From RUG626 sp051866775 (GTDB lineage Bacteria > Bacillota > Clostridia > Oscillospirales > Oscillospiraceae), in assembly GCA_051866775.1 (NCBI GenBank), contig JBJDXR010000009.1:1-64000 (forward strand): DNA of 64,000 bases, given 5' to 3'. Of the stretch, positions 1 to 8,504 are shown piece after piece. Both the position numbers and the translations under genes were made by a program. Position 1 is the first letter of the stretch. Every line of letters begins with the position of its first letter. Below the pieces are notes generated by a model. That model did no database searches. It was not told the origin of the DNA and worked only from the letters and a program-made list of their open reading frames with translations.

Positions 1-1773
1 TTTCATCAGCTTATCCATGCCGTCCTGCACAAGTGCTTCGGTACGGGTGTCGATGGAGGAGGTGGCCTCGTCCAGGATCATCACCGGAGGATCGGACACG
101 GCTGCACGGGCAATGGAGATAAGCTGCCTTTGTCCTTGTGACAGGCCGCTGCCGTCACCTTTAAGGACGGTATTATATCCCTGCGGCAGCATACGGATGA
201 AGCTGTCGGCGTTTGCAAGCTTTGCTGCGGCGATACATTCCCCGTCCGTGGCGTCGGGATTGCCGTAGCGCAGATTTTCCATGACCGTGCCGGTAAACAA
301 ATTAACATCCTGCAGAACCACACCAAGAGAACGGCGAAGGTCTGCTTTTTTGATCTTGTTGATGTTGATACCGTCATAGCGTATCTTTCCGTCTGCAATA
401 TCGTAGAAACGGTTTATCAGGTTGGTAATGGTAGTCTTGCCTGCGCCCGTAGCGCCTACAAACGCGACCTTTTGTCCTGGCTCGGCATAAAGTGTTATGT
501 CGTGCAGGACCTGCTTTTCCGGGACATATCCGAAGTCCACTCCGTCAAATACAACTCTGCCTTCGAGTTTCGTATATGTGGTAGTCCCGTCATGATGGGG
601 ATGTTTCCAAGCCCACATTCCTGTGCGTTCTGCTGTTTCCGCAATAACCCCATTTTCCTCTTTGGCATTAACAAGAGTCACATAACCGTCGTCGGTCTCG
701 GGTTCTTCATCCATAAAGGCGAAGATGCGGGAAGCGCCGGCAAGGGCAGTAACGATGGAGTTAAACTGATTGGATATCTGTGACACAGGGTTGGTAAAGT
801 TTCTTGACAGCGTGAGGAATGATGCGATCATACCAAGTGTCAGAGTACCCGTTCCGGTAAGTCCGATGTTGGTCATACCCGCAATCGCCATATACGCACC
901 GAGAATCGCTATGATAACATACTGTACATAACCGAGGGCATTCATCATCGGCATCATGGAGTTTGCGTGACCGTTGGCACTTGCGGCGCTCATCGCCCAA
1001 GCCTTGTTTTTTTCACGCAGTTCTTCTTTGGATTTTTCCTCGTGACAGAACACCTTAATAACCTTTTGACCGTTTATCATTTCCTCAACGTAACCGTTGA
1101 CATCGGCAAGATTTTTCTGCTGCATCATAAAATATATGCCTATCTTGCCTGTGACGACTTTCACGATCTGCAGGATGAGGAACATCACGGCCACGGCCAC
1201 AAGCGTCAGCCACACGCTGATATACAGCATACAAATAAACACCGCTGCTATGGTAAACACTGAGGAAATCAGCTGTGCCATTGACTGTGCTATCATCTGG
1301 CGGAGCGTATCAGTATCGTTGGTATAAAGGCTCATTATATCGCCGTGAGTGCGGGTATCAAAGGCGCGGATCGGGAGCCTCTGCATTTTTTCAAACATAT
1401 CGTCACGGATTCTTTTGAGAGTACCTTGTGCGATCGTGACCATTACACGGTTATAGAACAAGGTGGAAAACACACCGATCAGATAGACGATACCGATAAC
1501 GATGAGTGCTTTTAGAAGTCCCGTAAATACTGGGCTGCTTTCCCCAAGCAGAGGAACAATATAGTCATCGATCAAAACCTGCAGAAACAAAGAGGAGGCC
1601 GCGCTTGCGACAGCACTGAGCAGAATACAGACGACAACAAAGATAAGCTGTCCTTTGTATTCCTTCATATATGACAGCAGTCTGCGAAGGGCTTTTGAAT
1701 CGAACTGCGCTTTCGGCGGTGCTCCGGCGGGCATCTCGCCCATGGGCGGCATCTTCCGGTCTTTCTTACTCAT
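1..1773 (-). CDS. ABC exporter, ATP-binding/permease subunit (3' end cut by window)
   Basis: Half-transporter of the multidrug ABC exporter type; the reading frame is open from the ATG at 1773 to the window edge, so the C-terminus is missing. An N-terminal hydrophobic transmembrane domain is followed by a nucleotide-binding domain with Walker A GATGAGKTT, signature LSQGQ, and Walker B MILDEATSSID with the catalytic Glu. It starts one base after the stop codon of the neighbouring ABC gene, so the two are surely co-expressed. In heterodimeric exporters (TM287/288, BmrCD) one subunit carries the intact Walker B Glu and a variant signature; this is that subunit. Drug or peptide export is inferred from family; the substrate is unknown. 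Confidence 0.93.
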   Translation of the reverse strand, partial: MSKKDRKMPPMGEMPAGAPPKAQFDSKALRRLLSYMKEYKGQLIFVVVCILLSAVASAASSLFLQVLIDDYIVPLLGESSPVFTGLLKALIVIGIVYLIGVFSTLFYNRVMVTIAQGTLKRIRDDMFEKMQRLPIRAFDTRTHGDIMSLYTNDTDTLRQMIAQSMAQLISSVFTIAAVFICMLYISVWLTLVAVAVMFLILQIVKVVTGKIGIYFMMQQKNLADVNGYVEEMINGQKVIKVFCHEEKSKEELREKNKAWAMSAASANGHANSMMPMMNALGYVQYVIIAILGAYMAIAGMTNIGLTGTGTLTLGMIASFLTLSRNFTNPVSQISNQFNSIVTALAGASRIFAFMDEEPETDDGYVTLVNAKEENGVIAETAERTGMWAWKHPHHDGTTTYTKLEGRVVFDGVDFGYVPEKQVLHDITLYAEPGQKVAFVGATGAGKTTITNLINRFYDIADGKIRYDGININKIKKADLRRSLGVVLQDVNLFTGTVMENLRYGNPDATDGECIAAAKLANADSFIRMLPQGYNTVLKGDGSGLSQGQRQLISIARAAVSDPPVMILDEATSSIDTRTEALVQDGMDKLMK

Positions 1774-1774
1774 C

Positions 1775-3517
1775 TTATTTCTCCCCCTTCCGCTGAGACT
1801 CATATACTTCACGGTAAATGGAACAGGTGTCAAGCAGCTCACCGTGCTTGCCGACCGCCGCTATCTTGCCGTCATCCAAAACAACGATCTGGTCGGCGTG
1901 CTGCACTGAGCTGATCCGCTGAGCAATAATGATCTTTGTGGTATCAGGAATGTATTCCGCAAAGGATTTTTGGATCAGCGCATCGGTTTTGGTATCCACG
2001 GCGCTTGTGGAATCATCAAGGATCAGCACCTTCGGCTTTTTCAAAAGCGCCCGGGCAATGCAGAGGCGCTGTTTCTGTCCGCCGGAAACATTGGTACCGC
2101 CCTCTTCAATGTAGGTATCATATTTATCCGGGAAGGTCTGGATAAACTCGTCGGCACAGGCGAGCCTGCAGGCGTGTTCAAGCTCCTCATCCGTGGCATT
2201 TTCATTGCCCCACCTCAGATTATCTTTAATGGTTCCGGAAAACAGCTCGTTTTTCTGAAGCACCATTGCAACGGCGTTTCTAAGAGTATCGAGGTCATAA
2301 TTTCTAACATCAACACCGCCTATCGTAACGCTTCCCGAGGTTACATCGTAAAGCCGCGGGATCAACTGGACAAGGCTTGATTTGGAAGAGCCTGTGCCCC
2401 CGATAATACCTACTGTTTCACCTGAATTTATAGTAAGGCTGATATTATTCAAAACTTTTTTGTCAGCTTTGGACGCATAAACAAAATCCACACCGTCGAA
2501 GCAGACAGAACCGTCTTTAACGGTCATAACGGGATTTTCAGGGTTTGCAATATCTGTTTTTTCTTCAAGTATCTCTGCAATTCGGCGGGCAGAAGCTATG
2601 GATATTGTAATCATGGCAAATACCATTGACAGCATCATAAGGCTCATCAGTATCTGTGTCGCATAAGAGAGCAACGCCGTCAAATCGCCGGTCGTCAATC
2701 CGAGTGCGGCGTTATTCCCGCTTGCTATGATGGCCTTTGCCCCGATCCAAGAAATAAGTATCGTGCAGGCATACATAAAAAACTGCATAATCGGAGAATT
2801 GAACGCGAGCAGACGCTCCCCTTTAGCAAAATCTCTGTAAATGCTTTCGGAAATCCCTTTGAATTTCCCGATCTCATAGTCCTCACGGTTAAAGGATTTT
2901 ACAACACGAATACCGCGAACATTTTCCTGCACCACATTGTTAAGATGATCGTAAGTATGGAAAACTCTGTTGAATATCGGATTGACCCTTTTTATGATAA
3001 TCAGGAGCAGCACCGCCATGACCGGTATAACCGCAAGGAATATCCAGGCAATCGTGCTGCTCAGTCGAAATGATACGATCATTGAAAACACCAGCATTAC
3101 AGGACCACGGATCGCCATACGGATCAGCATCTGGTAAGCGTTTTGTATATTGGTTACATCTGTAGTCAGCCGGGTAACAATGGATGCGGTGGAAAATTTG
3201 TCAATATTGGAAAAAGTAAAGGTTTGCACATTATCGTACATATCCTGCCTCAGATTGGCAGAAAAGCCTACCGAAGTACGGGCGGCAATATGTGCGGCAA
3301 GTACTCCGGTAATAAGCTGGAAGAAAGCAAAAACAAGCAGGGCAATACCGTATTTCCATACTGCTCCCATGTCTCCCAAATCGATACCGTCGTCGATCAC
3401 CTTTGCCATACATAGCGGTATCAGTATCTCAAATGCCGCTTCAAGAATCGACAGCAGGATCGTAATCAGAGAGCCTTTTTTATATTCGCGCAGGCTCCCC
3501 ATCAATGTTTTAATCAT
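1775..3517 (-). CDS. ABC exporter, ATP-binding/permease subunit with degenerate ATPase site
   Basis: Complete 580-residue half-transporter: transmembrane domain about 1-320, nucleotide-binding domain about 335-575. Walker A reads GGTGSSKSS (Ser where the second conserved Gly is expected), the signature is NVSGGQKQR (canonical SGGQ), Walker B is LILDDSTSAVD with Asp replacing the catalytic Glu, and the H-loop position reads IIAQRIS with Gln in place of His. These changes mark the degenerate-site partner of a heterodimeric exporter, complementary to the downstream subunit. A palindromic operator at 3535-3548 sits just upstream and matches the one at the marR promoter, so MarR control is likely. 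Confidence 0.95.
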   Translation of the reverse strand: MIKTLMGSLREYKKGSLITILLSILEAAFEILIPLCMAKVIDDGIDLGDMGAVWKYGIALLVFAFFQLITGVLAAHIAARTSVGFSANLRQDMYDNVQTFTFSNIDKFSTASIVTRLTTDVTNIQNAYQMLIRMAIRGPVMLVFSMIVSFRLSSTIAWIFLAVIPVMAVLLLIIIKRVNPIFNRVFHTYDHLNNVVQENVRGIRVVKSFNREDYEIGKFKGISESIYRDFAKGERLLAFNSPIMQFFMYACTILISWIGAKAIIASGNNAALGLTTGDLTALLSYATQILMSLMMLSMVFAMITISIASARRIAEILEEKTDIANPENPVMTVKDGSVCFDGVDFVYASKADKKVLNNISLTINSGETVGIIGGTGSSKSSLVQLIPRLYDVTSGSVTIGGVDVRNYDLDTLRNAVAMVLQKNELFSGTIKDNLRWGNENATDEELEHACRLACADEFIQTFPDKYDTYIEEGGTNVSGGQKQRLCIARALLKKPKVLILDDSTSAVDTKTDALIQKSFAEYIPDTTKIIIAQRISSVQHADQIVVLDDGKIAAVGKHGELLDTCSIYREVYESQRKGEK

Positions 3518-3534
3518 AGATGTTCTCCCTTCTA

Positions 3535-3548
3535 TGTAGCGTGCTACA
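3535..3548. promoter_or_regulatory. Putative MarR operator upstream of the ABC genes
   Basis: TGTAGC-N2-GCTACA inverted repeat 18 bases before the ABC start codon. The same 14-base element (different central two bases) occurs at 4031-4044 over the marR transcription start. Two copies at two promoters flanking one MarR gene support a shared operator; binding is inferred. Confidence 0.7.
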
Positions 3549-3564
3549 CTTTATACCTAAGTAA

Positions 3565-3584
3565 AAGCCGGAGCTGTCCGGCTT
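3565..3584 (-). terminator. Weak hairpin between marR and the ABC genes
   Basis: An 8-bp stem (AAGCCGGA/TCCGGCTT) directly past the marR coding end, followed on the minus strand by CTTTTACTT. It may partly terminate the marR transcript and leave the ABC pair to its own operator-controlled promoter. The U-tract is poor. Confidence 0.4.
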
Positions 3585-3586
3585 AC

Positions 3587-4006
3587 TTATTCAAGATTTT
3601 TGTATATGACCATAAGCATCCTTCTTAAGTTTTCAATATCCTCATCAGAAAGAGAGGCAAGCATTTTCTTCTCATTGGCCAGAATATTCTGCTCCATATC
3701 CATCCCCATCGCTTCCGCCTGCTCGGTCAGCTTGACGATTTTGTTCCGCTTGTCTGTTGCATCAATCCAACTTATAACGTGACCGTTTTGCTCCATTCGG
3801 GAAACAATACCGACTACTGTGGGATGAGATACTTCCAAAAAAACTTCAATTTCCTTTTGAGTAGCTTTTCCGCCTCTGCTGTTTAAAAAGGCAAGAACAC
3901 GGCTTTGTGCCAAAGTAAGATTATAATTCCGCAAATCTGCATCCGCTTTTACTTTCAGCTTGTCATTTATATTCTTTATAAAATAACCGACGTCTTTTTT
4001 TGCCAT
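3587..4006 (-). CDS. MarR family transcriptional regulator
   Basis: Winged-helix regulator of about 139 residues, the usual MarR length. The central part carries the MarR pattern (LTLAQSRVLAFL, then a helix-turn-helix TQKEIEVFLEVSHPTVVGIVSRME, then a KRNKIVKLTEQA wing). I place the start at the ATG at 4006 (MAKKDV) because AGGGGGG lies upstream at proper spacing; an in-frame ATG at 4027 has no such site and would leave a leader of only about a dozen bases. It is adjacent to and co-directional with the ABC exporter genes and likely represses both itself and them, released by an unknown ligand. Confidence 0.92.
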   Translation of the reverse strand: MAKKDVGYFIKNINDKLKVKADADLRNYNLTLAQSRVLAFLNSRGGKATQKEIEVFLEVSHPTVVGIVSRMEQNGHVISWIDATDKRNKIVKLTEQAEAMGMDMEQNILANEKKMLASLSDEDIENLRRMLMVIYKNLE

Positions 4007-4030
4007 AGTATCCTGCCCCCCTGTCATAAG

Positions 4031-4074
4031 TGTAGCATGCTACATATTGTAACTCTTTGCCGATGCCATGTCAA
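4031..4074 (-). promoter_or_regulatory. marR promoter with overlapping operator
   Basis: On the minus strand TTGACA (4069-4074), a 17-base spacer and TACAAT (4046-4051) form a near-consensus sigma-A promoter. The perfect palindrome TGTAGCATGCTACA (4031-4044) covers the expected transcription start, a classic autorepression position. Confidence 0.8.
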
Positions 4075-4096
4075 GCGGATTAAAAGAAAGTTTACA

Positions 4097-4134
4097 AAAG
4101 CCCATAGCTGTGGGAATACACAGCTATGGGCTTT
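4097..4134 (-). terminator. Strong hairpin at the left edge of the AT-rich island
   Basis: A perfect 16-bp stem (4097-4112 with 4119-4134) and 6-base loop. In the minus direction it is followed by a moderately T-rich run (TTTCTTTT), so it can terminate the arsR-permease-KTR transcript. The rest of 4135-4308 shows no gene or recognisable element. Confidence 0.65.
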
Positions 4135-4308
4135 CATCGTCCAATACGATCTTTCCGGCAGCCATTAATTCCAATAATCTGCAGGCATGCGTAGTATATA
4201 ATGGTTCTCTCAAAAACAGTTATCAAATTATATTTCTAAGGCCTCACAAACGGCATAAATACACGCCTTTTCGAAGCCAGTTCATTATTCAAACTCGGCC
4301 AATATTAA

Positions 4309-4494
4309 CTAATTTTGTTTAATGTTTATTCTCTGTACGGATACGGTCATATCCCTCACATTGATTAAAGCTTCGGGCTTACACTTAGGACAATAGAGCG
4401 TAAGATTTTCAATGACCGTATCTGTTCTAATTTTATCACGAGTTTTATTGCCGCAAACGGGGCATTTTACCCATTCTGTCATCTCCTTTTCCAC
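4309..4494 (-). CDS. Cysteine-rich KTR domain protein
   Basis: Short 61-residue protein with two CxxC pairs (CPVCGNKTRDKIR and YCPKCKPE), the pattern of the small zinc-ribbon-like 'cysteine-rich KTR' family. The GTG start at 4494 gives full length; an ATG four codons in is an alternative. These proteins are commonly carried by conjugative transposons of Firmicutes, often beside resistance genes; their biochemical role is unknown. It lies 2 bases after the thioredoxin-like gene, so it belongs to the same transcript. Confidence 0.8.
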   Translation of the reverse strand: MEKEMTEWVKCPVCGNKTRDKIRTDTVIENLTLYCPKCKPEALINVRDMTVSVQRINIKQN

Positions 4495-4496
4495 TT

Positions 4497-4874
4497 TTAA
4501 AACCCTAACTTTTGCAATAAAGCCACGACTTCATTTACTTTTAACACTTTGCCCATAGCAACAACCTTTTCGTTGACAACAAGGGCCGGCATACTCATAA
4601 CACCGTATTCCATTACTTTCTGCATATCGGTGATGTATTCGACTTCTACGGAAAGCCCCATATTCTTTACAGCCTGTTTAGCGTTCTCATACTGTTCGTG
4701 GCAGGATTTACAACCTGCACCTAACACCTTGATACAACAAATTCCGTTCTCTGCTTCAGAACAGCAATCATTTGTGATTTCTTCTGCCTCGCTTGTAGGG
4801 CAGCCACAACTGCAAGCACAAGCAGGTGCTTTCTTTTCTTCTTCTTTTTTCTTTCCGAAATTAAATAATGCCAT
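4497..4874 (-). CDS. Thioredoxin-like protein (TM0996/MTH895 type)
   Basis: A 125-residue protein. The last 78 residues form a small thioredoxin fold with the redox motif CKSC and a cis-Pro region (SMPALVVNEK), as in the TM0996/MTH895 group. The N-terminal extension is Lys-rich and then Cys-rich (CACSCGC, later DCCSEAENGICC), suggesting metal or metalloid binding. It lies directly downstream of a YraQ/ArsP-like permease and is likely to hand electrons or metalloid thiolates to it; this partnership is inferred from recurrent family neighbourhood. Confidence 0.85.
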   Translation of the reverse strand: MALFNFGKKKEEEKKAPACACSCGCPTSEAEEITNDCCSEAENGICCIKVLGAGCKSCHEQYENAKQAVKNMGLSVEVEYITDMQKVMEYGVMSMPALVVNEKVVAMGKVLKVNEVVALLQKLGF

Positions 4875-4892
4875 AGTGATAACCTCCTAAAA

Positions 4893-5906
4893 TTAAACAA
4901 TTAAATATTGTATTGCGTTGAAGAAATAACCTACAACGATAATACCGACTGTGCATATTGCAATGAAAATGCCGAGCAGCTTTGGCTTAACCGCCTTGCG
5001 AAGCATAATCATTGAGGGGAGAGAAAGGGTAGTTACACCCATCATAAAGGATAGGACAACGCCGAGCAGTGCGCCTTTGGCAAGCAATGCTTCTGCAATC
5101 GGGATTGTGCCGAAAATATCCGCATACATCGGAACACCTGCAATAGTAGCAAGCACAACGCCAAATGGGTTGTTATCGCCGAGAACCTTAACAATGAAAT
5201 CTTCGGGTATCCAGTTGTGAATAATTGCACCAATACCTACACCGATCAACACATAAGGCGCAACCTTTTTCGCTGTTGCAACTACCTGTTCCCAAGCATA
5301 TTTCATACGGTCTTTGAAATGCAGTTCCTCTTGTGGAACATCAATAGCGTGACCGTTTCGGATATATTCTTCCACTTGATTTTCAAGGTGAAATTTTTCA
5401 ATCAGCGTACCGCCGACAACGGCAATTACCAAACCAAGAACAACATACAAAATTGCAACTTTCCAACCGAAAATACTCATCAGCAAAACAAGGCTGCCGA
5501 GGTCAACCATTGGCGAAGAAATCAAAAAGGAAAATGTAACTCCAAGCGGCAAACCTGCGCTTGTAAATCCGATAAACAGCGGAATTGAGGAACACGAACA
5601 GAACGGCGTTACCGTACCGAGTAATGCGGCGATGATATTTGCCCATATTCCATGAAATCTGCCAAGTATCTTTTTTGTTCTTTCGGGTGGGAAATAACTT
5701 TGAATATAGGAAATAATCAAAATCAACACACCGAGCAGTACCATAATTTTTATAGTATCGTAAATAAAGAACTTAATGCTGCCGCCAATTCTACTTGTAG
5801 TGTCTAAACCACAGGCGTTCAATATAGTTGATATGAGCCTACTCAGCCAACCCATACCGAGGACTTCATTTTGAAAAAAGTCACATACAATTTTTAATGT
5901 TTCCAT
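4893..5906 (-). CDS. Permease, ArsP/YraQ (UPF0718) family
   Basis: A 337-residue integral membrane protein with about eight hydrophobic segments. The diagnostic motif TPFCSCSSIPLF sits near residue 100 and is repeated in spirit in the second half (GVPMYADIFGTIP). Members with this Cys motif include ArsP, an exporter of trivalent organoarsenicals, and uncharacterised YraQ proteins; the real substrate here cannot be fixed from sequence. The ArsR-type regulator upstream and the Cys-rich thioredoxin downstream support a metalloid or metal role. Confidence 0.85.
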   Translation of the reverse strand: METLKIVCDFFQNEVLGMGWLSRLISTILNACGLDTTSRIGGSIKFFIYDTIKIMVLLGVLILIISYIQSYFPPERTKKILGRFHGIWANIIAALLGTVTPFCSCSSIPLFIGFTSAGLPLGVTFSFLISSPMVDLGSLVLLMSIFGWKVAILYVVLGLVIAVVGGTLIEKFHLENQVEEYIRNGHAIDVPQEELHFKDRMKYAWEQVVATAKKVAPYVLIGVGIGAIIHNWIPEDFIVKVLGDNNPFGVVLATIAGVPMYADIFGTIPIAEALLAKGALLGVVLSFMMGVTTLSLPSMIMLRKAVKPKLLGIFIAICTVGIIVVGYFFNAIQYLIV

Positions 5907-5994
5907 AGAAAGCTCCTTTCATATAGTTATATTGAAATATATCTATTTAATAGTCTTGATATAAGTCGTGCGGAAAAGTAACTTATAATCTTTC

Positions 5995-6303
5995 TTACTT
6001 TTCACAGCACGACTTGTTTTCGCATTCTACATCAAGTGTTGTCAATTGCTCTAAACATTCCTTTGCCTGTGCCACACCTTTTTCTGAAATGGAATAGTGC
6101 GTCCATTTTCCCTCTTTGCGACCAACAACAATTCCAGCGTCACAAAGTATTTTCATATGGTGTGAAAGCGTAGGCTGTGTCACATTGATTTCTTCCAACA
6201 GCTTGCAGGCACATTTTTCACCTGAACGCAGTAACTTTATAATTTTAATGCGGTTTTCATCACAAAACGCTTTGAAGATTGCCGCAATTCTTTTTTCATC
6301 CAT
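5995..6303 (-). CDS. ArsR/SmtB family metal-sensing repressor
   Basis: A 102-residue winged-helix protein. The first recognition-region motif EKCACKLLEE matches the ELCVCDL metal-site motif of ArsR, followed by the DNA-reading helix TQPTLSHHMKIL and the wing WTHYSIS. Extra cysteines at the end (CENKSCCEK) could complete the thiolate site. It is first in a four-gene minus-strand unit (regulator, permease, thioredoxin, KTR). The promoter at 6343-6371 overlaps an inverted repeat that suits autorepression relieved by a metalloid. Confidence 0.9.
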   Translation of the reverse strand: MDEKRIAAIFKAFCDENRIKIIKLLRSGEKCACKLLEEINVTQPTLSHHMKILCDAGIVVGRKEGKWTHYSISEKGVAQAKECLEQLTTLDVECENKSCCEK

Positions 6304-6321
6304 CTTTTAAAACCGCCTCCA

Positions 6322-6371
6322 ATAGACAATCATCTATATGTTATTATATGCATCACATAGAAGAATGTCAA
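6322..6371 (-). promoter_or_regulatory. Promoter and operator of the arsR unit
   Basis: On the minus strand TTGACA (6366-6371), 17-base spacer, TATAAT (6343-6348): a full-consensus promoter. Just downstream lies ATAGA-N6-TCTAT (6322-6337), an inverted repeat over the likely start site, a plausible ArsR operator. Confidence 0.75.
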
Positions 6372-6433
6372 TATGTTTTTTGAAATTTTCAAAAAGAAAA
6401 GCGGTAAGGAAACACTCCCTACCGCCCAATATG

Positions 6434-6785
6434 TTATGAGAAAATCAATTCTATATCCACAATCTCCATTGCTCTGCTCTGAATATTGTTCATCGCACCA
6501 ACCCACAGCATTTGATTTTCTGCCTTAAGCTCTTCGGTCACGCCCTCACGCTCTGCTATCAGTTTTATCAACCGATAAAACAATTCCTCTGCCTGTTTGT
6601 CAATATCAGCAAGGTGGCTGTTCAATTTTTAGCTTATGAGAAGTGTAGTATAGGTTACTATTTTATGCTCTTGCAGATAGCATTCATTCCGCTGTCCCCA
6701 CACGCCGATAGGCTTTGTTTCTTTTTCAGCGGGTAAGGTATGTCAGTGGTAAATAATCCCCTCGCCATATATAAATGCCGCCCAT
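6434..6785 (-). pseudogene. tnpV: Broken tnpV (transposon-encoded TnpV protein)
   Basis: The minus strand encodes recognisable TnpV pieces in order: MGGIYIWRGDYLPLT from 6785, then after a frame change LPAEKETKPIGVWGQ, then VTYTTLLIS followed by an in-frame TAA, then LNSHLADIDKQAEELF to the normal-looking end NNIQSRAMEIVDIELIFS at 6434. TnpV proteins of about 120 residues are cargo of Firmicutes transposons. At least one frameshift and one nonsense codon show this copy is dead. It supports a mobile origin for the adjacent AT-rich genes. Confidence 0.85.
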
Positions 6786-6821
6786 TTCTTCAAAATTGTC
6801 TCTTTCATTTTTATAAAGAAA

Positions 6822-6860
6822 AGAGCTATCTAACTTCTTTAACAGAAATTAGATAGCTCT
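6822..6860. terminator. Hairpin at the right edge of the AT-rich island
   Basis: A 12-bp perfect stem AGAGCTATCTAA (6822-6833) with its complement at 6849-6860. It lies between the tnpV remnant and the end of guaA and could terminate guaA transcription on the minus strand. No gene is seen in 6786-6956. Confidence 0.55.
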
Positions 6861-6956
6861 CTATTCTTGAATAATCTAAAATCTTGCCATTCTGTTGCTG
6901 CAGGGGGCGTCAAAACGGCGAAAACCTATAATTACGGACTTTTTGTGGGAATGAAA

Positions 6957-8501
6957 TTATTCAAACTCAATCGTTGCGGGAGGCTTGGTGGTGAAATCGA
7001 ACATCACGCGGTTAACATGCCTGACCTCGTTGACGATCCGGTTCGCTGCTGTGGTTATCGTCTCCGTGGGAAGCGGCGTCACCTCAGCTGTCATAAAATC
7101 AGTGGTCGTCACGGCGCGCAGGGCTATTGCATAATCATAGGTGCGCTCGTCTCCCATGACTCCCACACTGCGCATATTTGTAAGAGCGGCGAAATACTGG
7201 CTGGGACGCTTATCCATAGGGAGCTTGTCCACTTCCTCACGCCAAATGGCATCGGCATCCTGAACGATAGCCACCTTCTCAGCTGTTACATCGCCAATTA
7301 TACGTATAGCCAGCCCCGGGCCGGGGAACGGCTGACGGGAGACCAGATACTCCGGAAGCCCCAGTTCCCTTCCCGCCTGACGGACCTCGTCCTTAAACAG
7401 GTCCCGCAGCGGCTCGACGATCTCCTTAAAATCAACATAATCCGGCAGTCCGCCCACATTGTGGTGGCTCTTTATAACCGCCGACTCCCCGCCCAGACCG
7501 CTCTCAACAACATCCGGATATATGGTGCCCTGAGCAAGGAAGTCCACGGCGCCTATTTTTTTGGCTTCCTCCTCAAACACGCGGATGAACTCCTCGCCGA
7601 TTATCTTGCGCTTGCGCTCCGGCTCAGTGACGCCTGCAAGCTTTTTGTAATAACGCTCACGGGCATCGACGCATATAAAGTTTATGTCGAACTGCCCATT
7701 CTCCCCGAAGACGGAGCAGACCTCCTCCCGCTCGTTCTTCCGGAGAAGTCCATGGTCAACAAAGACGCAGGTCAGCTGTTTTCCCACAGCCCTCGCCAGA
7801 AGTGCTGAAAGGACGCTGGAGTCAACGCCGCCGGAGAGCGCGCAGAGCACCTTACCGGAGCCTATTTTCTCTCTGAGGGCGGTGACCGTCTGCTCAACAA
7901 AGGAGTCCATCTTCCAGTCGCCTGAGCAGCCGCAGACGTTATATACGAAATTGTGCAGCATCTTTGTACCATTATCCGTATGGAGCACCTCCGGGTGGAA
8001 CTGGAGGCAGTATAGCCCACGGGAGCTATCCTCCGCCGCCGCCACAGGACAGTTCGGCGTCCATGCTGTTATCTCAAAGCCGGGCGCGGCGCTTTCAATA
8101 TAATCGTTGTGGCTCATCCAGCATATATTCTCGCTCTCAAGCCCCTTAAAAAGCGGACTGGCGGTGTCAAGATTCACCAAAGTCTTACCGTATTCACGCT
8201 CGGGCGCCTTGCAGACCTTGCCTCCCAGCATATGCATCATAAGCTGGCTGCCGTAGCATATGCCGAGGATAGGCACACCCCAGCTATAGATATCCGGGTC
8301 TATCGTCGGGGAATCGGGCAGGTAAGCGCTGTTCGGCCCTCCGGTAAAGATGATGCCTTTTGGATTCTTCTCTTTTATCTTGCTCAGATCCGTGCGGTAT
8401 GAATAGATCTCGCAGTACACGTTACATTCACGGACGCGGCGCGCTATGAGCTGATTGTACTGTCCGCCGAAATCCAGAACTATTACCGTCTCTTTTGTCA
8501 T
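6957..8501 (-). CDS. guaA: GMP synthase (glutamine-hydrolysing)
   Basis: Converts XMP to GMP using ATP and glutamine nitrogen, in the cytosol. The 514 residues match the family: N-terminal class I glutamine amidotransferase with the nucleophile elbow GICYGSQ and the HPE pair in FHPEVLHT, central ATP-pyrophosphatase loop SGGVDSS, and C-terminal dimerisation domain ending TKPPATIEFE. It is the third gene of a glnA-ANTAR-guaA set on the minus strand, separated from the ANTAR gene by only 3 bases, with its ribosome site overlapping that gene's end. No purine riboswitch is visible, so its expression probably follows glnA. Confidence 0.98.
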   Translation of the reverse strand: MTKETVIVLDFGGQYNQLIARRVRECNVYCEIYSYRTDLSKIKEKNPKGIIFTGGPNSAYLPDSPTIDPDIYSWGVPILGICYGSQLMMHMLGGKVCKAPEREYGKTLVNLDTASPLFKGLESENICWMSHNDYIESAAPGFEITAWTPNCPVAAAEDSSRGLYCLQFHPEVLHTDNGTKMLHNFVYNVCGCSGDWKMDSFVEQTVTALREKIGSGKVLCALSGGVDSSVLSALLARAVGKQLTCVFVDHGLLRKNEREEVCSVFGENGQFDINFICVDARERYYKKLAGVTEPERKRKIIGEEFIRVFEEEAKKIGAVDFLAQGTIYPDVVESGLGGESAVIKSHHNVGGLPDYVDFKEIVEPLRDLFKDEVRQAGRELGLPEYLVSRQPFPGPGLAIRIIGDVTAEKVAIVQDADAIWREEVDKLPMDKRPSQYFAALTNMRSVGVMGDERTYDYAIALRAVTTTDFMTAEVTPLPTETITTAANRIVNEVRHVNRVMFDFTTKPPATIEFE

Positions 8502-8504
8502 AAT

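Noticed and set aside
4135..4308. Plus-strand frame of about 85 codons covering this gap
   Set aside because: No ribosome site, low-complexity AT-rich translation, and it runs through the terminator hairpin.
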